From NCBI GenBank assembly GCA_900553545.1, contig USDP01000118.1, positions 1 to 5,208 on the forward strand: a DNA stretch of 5,208 nt, read 5' to 3'. The position numbers were made by a program, and so were the translations under genes. A model generated the notes under the pieces. The model was given only the letters and a program-made list of their open reading frames with translations, had not been told where the DNA came from and did not search any database. Shown one piece after another: positions 1 through 5,208 of this stretch; positions within the stretch are counted from its first letter, which is position 1; every line of letters starts with the position of its first letter. The stretch comes from an uncultured Eubacteriales bacterium. Its GTDB lineage: Bacteria > Bacillota > Clostridia > Oscillospirales > Oscillospiraceae.

Positions 1-1
1 C

Positions 2-2026
<2,025 letters not shown>

Positions 2027-2051
2027 ACGATCATCGACTCAATTAAGATGC

Positions 2052-2091
2052 AAACCGCGCCCCGGTACGCCGGGGCGCGGTTTCTGTTTTT
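2052..2091 (+). terminator. Intrinsic terminator of the ATPase gene, shared with convergent gpsA
   Basis: A perfect 14-bp stem (2052-2065 with 2070-2083) closes a TACG loop and is followed on the + strand by a T-rich run (2085-2094, CTGTTTTTATT). It lies 25 bases after the ATPase stop. On the - strand the same hairpin starts only 6 bases after the gpsA stop, but the bases after it (GCATCTTAATT) make a weaker U-tract. It is therefore strong for the ATPase and possibly bidirectional. The gpsA stop codon (2090-2092) sits inside the + strand T-tract. Confidence 0.93.
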
Positions 2092-3082
2092 ATTGACGAA
2101 ATTCCGAAAACCCGGCCCTGCGCATCAGCGGCGCGATTTCCTTCGCTGCCGAGTGTCCCTTGTAGAGCACGCGGTAGATGGCCGAGCAGATCGGCATATC
2201 GATGCGCAGCTCCCGCGCAAGGTGCTCGATGCTGTCCGCGGCATAATAGCCCTCGACGGCTGCGCCCACATGCCGCAGCGCTTCCTCGACGGTCTCGCCC
2301 TGCCCGATGTAGAGCCCGGCCCGCTGGTTGCGGCTGTGCTCGGAGAAGCACGTCACGATCAGATCGCCGACACCCGCGAGTCCAAAGCACGTCTCCCGCC
2401 GCCCACCGAGCAGAATGCTCAGCGACGAGATTTCCGAGATCGACCGCGTCAGATACATTGCCCGCAGATTGTCGCCCGCGCCCATGCCGCGCAGGATTCC
2501 CGCGCCGAGCGCCACCACGTTCTTGAACGCCCCGCACAGCTCCACACCGACCATATCGTCGTTGATGTAGATCCGGAACACGTCATTCATGAGCGCGGCG
2601 CGGACGCGCTTGGCCGCCTCCAGATCGCGGCTCGACAGCACACACCCCGTCGCCATTCGGCGTGAGACTTCTTCTGCATGCGTCGGGCCAGAGAGCGCAA
2701 CGATCGGCCGCCCCGTCCCGGCGTATTCCGCGATGATCTCCGTCATGCGCGCATTTGTGCTGCGCTCGATGCCCTTCGTCGCGGACACCAGGATGGCCTC
2801 CGCCGGCAGATGCGGCGCGATGGCCTGCGCCGTCTCGCGCAGCGCAAAGCTCGGCACCGCGTAAAGCACCAGCTCTGCGTCCTCCGCCTCGGCCAGCTCC
2901 GCCGTCACCCGGATGCCCGGCGGGAGCGTCACGCCCGCCAGCGCCGGGTTCTGCCGCGTGACGTCGATCTCCCGTGCCTTTTCCGCGTTCCGCGTCCAGA
3001 GCGTCACCGCGTGTCCGTTCTCATCCAACAGCATCGCAAGCGCCGTGCCCCACGCACCGGCCCCGGCAACAAAAATTCTCAT
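2090..3082 (-). CDS. gpsA: Glycerol-3-phosphate dehydrogenase [NAD(P)+]
   Basis: This cytoplasmic enzyme reduces dihydroxyacetone phosphate to sn-glycerol 3-phosphate, the backbone precursor of phospholipids. It is 330 residues, the usual family length. The N-terminal Rossmann fold begins MRIFVAGAGAWGTALA with the dinucleotide motif GAGAWG at residues 7-12. Further family blocks are ATKG (101-104), SGPTHAEEV (131-139, with Thr where Ser is common), GAFKN with the catalytic Lys187, and GLAGVGDLIVTC...SRNQRAG (234-256). The frame is open another 53 codons upstream, but the start at 3082 is chosen because homologues begin right at the Rossmann strand and an AAAAGGAG site sits 5 bases before it. 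The gene has its own promoter (3128-3155) and is separated from upstream xerD by a terminator, so it is probably monocistronic. The common partner plsY is not adjacent on either side. Confidence 0.97.
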   Translation of the reverse strand: MRIFVAGAGAWGTALAMLLDENGHAVTLWTRNAEKAREIDVTRQNPALAGVTLPPGIRVTAELAEAEDAELVLYAVPSFALRETAQAIAPHLPAEAILVSATKGIERSTNARMTEIIAEYAGTGRPIVALSGPTHAEEVSRRMATGCVLSSRDLEAAKRVRAALMNDVFRIYINDDMVGVELCGAFKNVVALGAGILRGMGAGDNLRAMYLTRSISEISSLSILLGGRRETCFGLAGVGDLIVTCFSEHSRNQRAGLYIGQGETVEEALRHVGAAVEGYYAADSIEHLARELRIDMPICSAIYRVLYKGHSAAKEIAPLMRRAGFSEFRQ

Positions 3083-3087
3083 AGCGT

Positions 3088-3095
3088 CTCCTTTT
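3088..3095 (-). promoter_or_regulatory. Ribosome binding site of gpsA
   Basis: AAAAGGAG on the - strand lies 5 bases before the ATG at 3082. It decides the gpsA start against the longer in-frame extension that reaches 3241, which runs back through the promoter and terminator region. Confidence 0.85.
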
Positions 3096-3127
3096 GCGGC
3101 GCATCGCCGCGGCATGATTCGCCGCCC

Positions 3128-3155
3128 ATTATACCAGATTTTCTCCGTTTGACAA
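3128..3155 (-). promoter_or_regulatory. Sigma-A-type promoter of gpsA with extended -10
   Basis: On the - strand, -35 TTGTCA (3150-3155) and a perfect -10 TATAAT (3128-3133) are separated by 16 bases. The -10 is preceded by TGG, making an extended TG-N element. The predicted start of transcription is near 3121, giving a 5' leader of about 39 bases. The promoter lies just downstream of the xerD terminator, which makes gpsA a separate unit. Confidence 0.85.
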
Positions 3156-3186
3156 GCCCCGCATGCTCCGTCTCCACTCTTTCCAA

Positions 3187-3222
3187 ACAAAAAGACCGCC
3201 GCAGCCTCTTGGCTGCGGCGGC
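3187..3222 (-). terminator. Intrinsic terminator downstream of xerD
   Basis: On the - strand, an 11-bp GC-rich stem (3211-3221 with 3196-3206), extendable by a G-U pair, closes a 4-base loop and is followed directly by C then TTTTTG (3193-3187). It starts about 30 bases after the xerD stop and ends before the gpsA promoter, so it separates the two - strand genes. Confidence 0.92.
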
Positions 3223-3250
3223 AAGACCATCCTCTCCGCATGCTCTCTCC

Positions 3251-4132
3251 TCATGCCTTCGGATGATATTTGTTATACACAGCCTTCAAATTCTGTTTGA
3301 CGAGCTGTGCATAGACCTGAGTGGAGGAAATATCGCTGTGACCCAGCATTTCCTGAATCGACCGGAGATCCGCTCCGTTCTCGAGCAGATGCGCCGCAAA
3401 GCTGTGCCGCAGCGTGTGCGGCGTGATCTCCTTGTCGATGTGCGCTTTTTCCTGATAGTATTTGATGATCTTCCAGAGTCCCTGACGGCTCATGCGCTCG
3501 CCGGAGACGTTTACGAACAGTGACCGTTCGCCCGGTGCGGCCACCATGCTAGGACGCACATTTTCTATGTAATCCCGCAGCACGGACACGGCCTCGGGAT
3601 AGAGCGGGATGAGGCGCAGCTTCTCGCCGCTCGCGCAGCGGAGAAATCCGCCCGTCAGGCTCACGTCGTCGACATTTAGTCCAATCAGCTCGCTCACGCG
3701 GATGCCCGTCGCATACAGTACCTCGAGCATTGCCTTGTCGCGGCAGCCTTTGAGATCATTCGGCTTCGGCTGATCGAGCAGCAGCTCGACTTCCTTGCCG
3801 CTCAGGATCTGCGGGAGCTTTTTCTCTGCCTTTTCAACCTTGATGTTGTGGACGGGGTTGACCTCGATCTCATCCTCCGCCATTGCAAAGAGATACAGGC
3901 TCTTGAGCGAGGCGAGCGAACGGGAGATCGTTGCCGGGGACTTCCCGGCATCGTGCAGCCACAACGCATACTCGCTCACGACCGACTGATCCGCGTCTAA
4001 AACGGAAATGCCTCTGGTCTCCAGATATGACGCATACTGCCGCAGATCCCGCATGTAAGACGAGACCGTGTTGGCCGAAGCGTTTTTGACATGGATGAGG
4101 TGATCCTCATACCGCGCAATGATGTTGACCAT
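3251..4132 (-). CDS. xerD: Site-specific tyrosine recombinase, XerD type
   Basis: Xer recombinases resolve chromosome dimers at the dif site near the replication terminus. The protein is 293 residues, typical of XerC/XerD. Residues 1-95 form the SAM-like core-binding domain (ASANTVSSYMRDLRQYASYL) and residues 108-293 the catalytic domain. The full catalytic set is visible: Arg145 (ATGIRVSEL), Lys171 (GEKLRLIPL), His239 and Arg242 (HTLRHSFAAHLLENGADL), His265 (LGHSDISSTQVY) and the nucleophile Tyr274. The C-terminal ending KYHPKA resembles XerD HPRA ends, which favours XerD over XerC. The start at 4132 has AAGGA 7 bases upstream and fits the family's N-terminus. A terminator follows the gene, and a structured leader with a strong promoter precedes it (4206-4428). 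An integrase of an integrative element is a less likely alternative, since no phage or conjugation genes are nearby. Confidence 0.93.
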   Translation of the reverse strand: MVNIIARYEDHLIHVKNASANTVSSYMRDLRQYASYLETRGISVLDADQSVVSEYALWLHDAGKSPATISRSLASLKSLYLFAMAEDEIEVNPVHNIKVEKAEKKLPQILSGKEVELLLDQPKPNDLKGCRDKAMLEVLYATGIRVSELIGLNVDDVSLTGGFLRCASGEKLRLIPLYPEAVSVLRDYIENVRPSMVAAPGERSLFVNVSGERMSRQGLWKIIKYYQEKAHIDKEITPHTLRHSFAAHLLENGADLRSIQEMLGHSDISSTQVYAQLVKQNLKAVYNKYHPKA

Positions 4133-4139
4133 AGACGTG

Positions 4140-4144
4140 TCCTT
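4140..4144 (-). promoter_or_regulatory. Ribosome binding site of xerD
   Basis: AAGGA on the - strand (within GGAAGGA) sits 7 bases before the ATG at 4132 and supports that start. Confidence 0.75.
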
Positions 4145-4205
4145 CCAGATTCGTTTGATCGCGCCGGTGTCTGAATGAGTCCGCCCGCAATGTGGGCGTC
4201 AAATC

Positions 4206-4237
4206 AAAAACAGCCGCAGCGCCGAATGGCGGGGCTG
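4206..4237 (-). terminator. Intrinsic terminator or attenuator between the promoter and xerD
   Basis: On the - strand, CAGCC (4237-4233) pairs with GGCTG (4215-4211) and an inner CGCC/GGCG stem closes an ATTC loop, with a 1-base against 4-base internal loop. TTTTTGATTTG follows immediately (U5 at 4210-4206). It lies about 75 bases before the xerD start and would stop transcripts from the 4400-4428 promoter unless read through. A shifted pairing (GCAGC with GCTGC) is also possible. Confidence 0.6.
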
Positions 4238-4374
4238 CAAAAAAATACGAACAGAAAGACGCAACAACCAGGTCTTTTCCGAACAAAGAAGCGACGCAAG
4301 CCACCGTCACCGGACGAAGACACAGGACAGGCGGATGCAGCCGCAGCAGATTATGAATGTGAAATTATCGCTAC

Positions 4375-4392
4375 CGCCCGTCCCAACGGGCG
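4375..4392 (-). other. Stable hairpin at the 5' end of the xerD leader transcript
   Basis: A perfect 7-bp inverted repeat (4375-4381 with 4386-4392; CGCCCGT and ACGGGCG) has a 4-base loop. The predicted transcription start falls at its outer edge, so the RNA would begin almost directly with this stem, which could protect its 5' end. Confidence 0.5.
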
Positions 4393-4399
4393 TGATGCT

Positions 4400-4428
4400 A
4401 CTATACCGCAAAGCGCCTTAAATTTCAA
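4400..4428 (-). promoter_or_regulatory. Strong sigma-A-type promoter reading toward xerD
   Basis: On the - strand, -35 TTGAAA (4423-4428) and -10 TATAGT (4400-4405) are separated by exactly 17 bases. The stretch upstream of the -35 (4429-4460) is very A/T-rich with A and T tracts, like an UP element. The predicted start is near 4393. It is the best promoter upstream of xerD; between the 4206-4237 terminator and xerD I see only a TTGACG without a convincing -10. Confidence 0.7.
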
Positions 4429-4462
4429 GGAAAATTCAGCAAAATCTTAATTTTTGTAAATT

Positions 4463-4491
4463 ATGACAAGGTATTATGTTTACTACATTAT
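4463..4491 (+). promoter_or_regulatory. Possible weak promoter reading rightward through the hairpin
   Basis: On the + strand, ATGACA (4463-4468) and CATTAT (4486-4491) are 17 bases apart, each matching four or five positions of the sigma-A consensus. It would transcribe the 4521-4578 hairpin and run antisense into the membrane protein gene. It is weak evidence in AT-rich DNA. Confidence 0.25.
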
Positions 4492-4498
4492 GTCTACA
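4471..4498. repeat. Two imperfect 14-base tandem repeats
   Basis: The stretches 4471-4484 and 4485-4498 share 10 of 14 bases with the common core TTATGTYTAC. Such an array could be a protein-binding site. The core also resembles one arm of Firmicutes dif sites, but no matching opposite arm is visible. Confidence 0.35.
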
Positions 4499-4520
4499 AC
4501 GCAACCTGAGAGCGAACGCA

Positions 4521-4578
4521 ATGCGCCAGATGGCTGCGGAAGGCACCAGATATGGTGTCTCACCGCCATTGGGCGCAT
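4521..4578 (+). other. Long structured hairpin in the centre of the repeat-like element
   Basis: ATGCGCC (4521-4527) pairs with GGCGCAT (4572-4578). After one A-G mismatch, GATGGC (4529-4534) pairs with GCCATT (4565-4570, one G-U pair). After an asymmetric internal loop, AGGCACCA (4541-4548) pairs with TGGTGTCT (4553-4560, one G-U pair) around a GATA loop. That makes about 21 pairs over 58 bases. On the + strand it is followed by AATCTTGTTTTT, a U-rich stretch, so the + orientation is favoured for an RNA. No tRNA or known riboswitch signature is seen. Confidence 0.55.
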
Positions 4579-4661
4579 AAATCTTGTTTTTGCAGGATTT
4601 CGTGCGTGCAGAAACATAAACGTAAGTGTCATTTACTTTGCAAGCTCATGACGGAGCGCTT

Positions 4662-5066
4662 TCATTTTCTGCGATACTTCCGTTTTTTCGGTCGCAGTTG
4701 GCAGAGCATCGCAAGCAAAGCCGCGGCCCCCACCGCGCCGAGCCACAGCAGTGGCATTCGGATCTGTCCCACGAAGAGCAGATTCCCCATCAGCGCGCAG
4801 ACCGCCGTACACCCACTGGCGACTGCGGCCCACTGCACCTTCCGCTCCTTCGCCATACAGGCGCAGATCAACCCGGACGCAACCGCACCCAGCAGCGCGG
4901 CACAACGCCCCGCCGTCATCAGTCCCTCCTGCGGAATAACGCCGCCCATCACCAGCGCCGCCGCCAACGCGCAGAGTCCCGCGCCGATCAGCCCGCCAAG
5001 CAGTACATTCTTCCCGACCCAGCTCACCGGCCCGCTGCGCTTCGTACCCGTTCGTTTCTTGCCCAT
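4662..5066 (-). CDS. Small four-helix membrane protein, TIGR04086-like
   Basis: The protein is 134 residues and its molecular role is not known. A basic N-terminus (MGKKRTGTKRSG) is followed by four hydrophobic helices at about residues 19-40, 48-68, 74-96 and 99-118, and a very basic tail (RPKKRKYRRK). Size, topology and basic ends fit the TIGR04086/YrzE-like family of Firmicutes. As I recall, that family in Clostridia often sits near yajC and the six-cysteine SCIFF peptide; nothing like SCIFF lies downstream here, and the upstream side is cut by the window edge. The start at 5066 is chosen over the in-frame ATG at 5177 because AAGGAGGG is 8 bases before it. An ATG at 5073 in another frame is only 1 base from that site and leads to a shadow frame without membrane character. 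No clear terminator hairpin follows the stop. Helices 1 and 2 are Gly/Ala-rich, as is common in this type. Confidence 0.85.
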   Translation of the reverse strand: MGKKRTGTKRSGPVSWVGKNVLLGGLIGAGLCALAAALVMGGVIPQEGLMTAGRCAALLGAVASGLICACMAKERKVQWAAVASGCTAVCALMGNLLFVGQIRMPLLWLGAVGAAALLAMLCQLRPKKRKYRRK

Positions 5067-5073
5067 CCGGCAT

Positions 5074-5081
5074 CCCTCCTT
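5074..5081 (-). promoter_or_regulatory. Ribosome binding site of the membrane protein gene
   Basis: AAGGAGGG on the - strand, with AGGAGG 8 bases before the ATG at 5066, is a near-perfect anti-16S match. It decides the start against the longer 171-codon reading from 5177. Confidence 0.88.
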
Positions 5082-5177
5082 CCCCACCACTCTATGGCCC
5101 TGTCCCACCAAAAAGAACCGCTTTGTGATTTCCTGCTGCACCGAAAACGACCCTGTCCGTCCGATTTGCGCCCCCAT

Positions 5178-5208
5178 TCTTTTCTTTCTCTTTTTGAGAA
5201 AGAAAAGA
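5178..5208. repeat. Perfect 13-bp inverted repeat of pure pyrimidine and purine arms
   Basis: TCTTTTCTTTCTC (5178-5190) and its exact complement (5196-5208) flank a T5 loop. The left arm is all pyrimidine and the right arm all purine. The arm could lengthen beyond the edge: base 5177 is T, so an A at 5209 would extend it. Neither strand shows a U-tract after the stem within the window, so it is not a typical terminator. It lies about 110 bases upstream of the membrane protein start. It may be a dispersed intergenic repeat or a structure at the end of an unseen gene to the right. Confidence 0.6.

Larger units (their letters stand above)
4206..4394 (-). ncRNA. Candidate small RNA or attenuating leader upstream of xerD
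   Basis: About 190 bases are bounded by a good - strand promoter (4400-4428) and an intrinsic terminator (4206-4237). No protein gene with a credible RBS is present. The predicted transcript begins at a 7-bp hairpin (4375-4392) and carries smaller possible hairpins, such as AAAGAC with GTCTTT around 4255-4275. The segment GGCTGCA (- strand, 4342-4336) is an exact 7-base complement of the terminator's 5' arm TGCAGCC (4239-4233), so an antiterminator-like alternative pairing can be drawn. I do not recognise it as a known riboswitch, T-box, SRP RNA, tmRNA or RNase P RNA. The length would suit a 6S-like RNA, but I could not find the long closing stem between the ends. Whether the RNA is free-standing or a regulated xerD leader cannot be decided from the sequence. 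Confidence 0.4.
4456..4636. repeat. MITE-like element candidate with imperfect terminal inverted repeats
   Basis: This 181-bp stretch fills the gap between the xerD leader and the neighbouring membrane protein gene and is more AT-rich at its ends than the flanks. Both ends read inward as GTAAAT, then ATGACA, then after 5-7 bases TTATGTTT. The left copies are at 4456-4461, 4463-4468 and 4474-4481. The right copies, on the - strand, are at 4636-4631, 4632-4627 and 4619-4612. Both ends are flanked by TTT, which could be a short target duplication but is weak evidence in T-rich DNA. The centre holds a long hairpin (4521-4578). No transposase is present. It could instead be a single-copy intergenic region with chance similarity. 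Confidence 0.4.

Noticed and set aside
4107..4310. - strand open frame overlapping the xerD start, possibly a leader peptide
   Set aside because: It starts at GTG without a Shine-Dalgarno sequence and runs through the terminator hairpin and into xerD out of frame.
4175..4450. + strand open frame of 91 codons opposite the xerD leader
   Set aside because: It has no ribosome binding site and a low-complexity basic/polar product, and it overlaps a well-formed - strand promoter and terminator.
4456..4471. TTGT-N8-ACAA inverted motif (4453-4470 region), possible Rex- or BirA-like operator
   Set aside because: The inner positions do not match either consensus, and the motif is part of the AT-rich terminal repeat.
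4521..4578. Possible tRNA or known riboswitch
   Set aside because: There is no T-loop GTTCRA signature, no cloverleaf, and no recognised riboswitch core.
4463..4651. + strand open frame of 62 codons, and a 31-codon - strand frame in the same element
   Set aside because: Neither has a Shine-Dalgarno sequence. The coding potential tracks the palindromic repeat rather than a protein.
4633..5073. - strand open frame of 146 codons starting at the ATG at 5073
   Set aside because: The ATG is 1 base from the AGGAGG site, and the product is Gly/Arg-rich without features. The overlapping frame from 5066 has correct spacing and four membrane helices.

Overview
The window looks like chromosomal DNA from a GC-rich member of the Firmicutes, most likely the class Clostridia (Oscillospiraceae-like). 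This is inferred from strong AGGAGG-type ribosome binding sites, sigma-A-type promoters, GC-rich third codon positions, a CtpE/Exp7-type P-type ATPase, and a small four-helix membrane protein of a Firmicutes-restricted type. No rRNA or other taxonomic marker is present, so the assignment is provisional.

Layout. (1) Positions 2-2026, + strand: the 3' three quarters or more of a cation-transporting P-type ATPase, open at the left edge. It ends at a strong GC hairpin terminator (2052-2091) that it shares with the convergent gene. (2) Positions 2090-3082, - strand: a complete gpsA (glycerol-3-phosphate dehydrogenase, phospholipid precursor synthesis) with its own RBS and extended -10 promoter. 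(3) Positions 3187-3222: an intrinsic terminator ending the next - strand unit. (4) Positions 3251-4132, - strand: a complete XerD-type tyrosine recombinase with all catalytic residues. (5) Positions 4133-4661: about 530 bases with no convincing protein gene but considerable structure. A strong - strand promoter (4400-4428) reads toward xerD. It is followed by a 5' hairpin and, about 160 bases on, an intrinsic terminator (4206-4237), so this stretch could be an independent small RNA or an attenuating leader for xerD. To its right is an AT-rich, roughly 181-bp element with imperfect terminal inverted repeats around a long central hairpin, resembling a MITE. (6) Positions 4662-5066, - strand: a 134-residue four-helix membrane protein, TIGR04086-like. 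(7) Positions 5178-5208: a perfect 13-bp inverted repeat running off the right edge.

The protein genes are ordinary housekeeping genes and do not form an evident joint system: ion transport, lipid precursor supply, chromosome dimer resolution, and an uncharacterised membrane protein. Each complete gene appears to be its own transcription unit. The least explained part is the noncoding 4133-4661 block, and most of the findings concern it.
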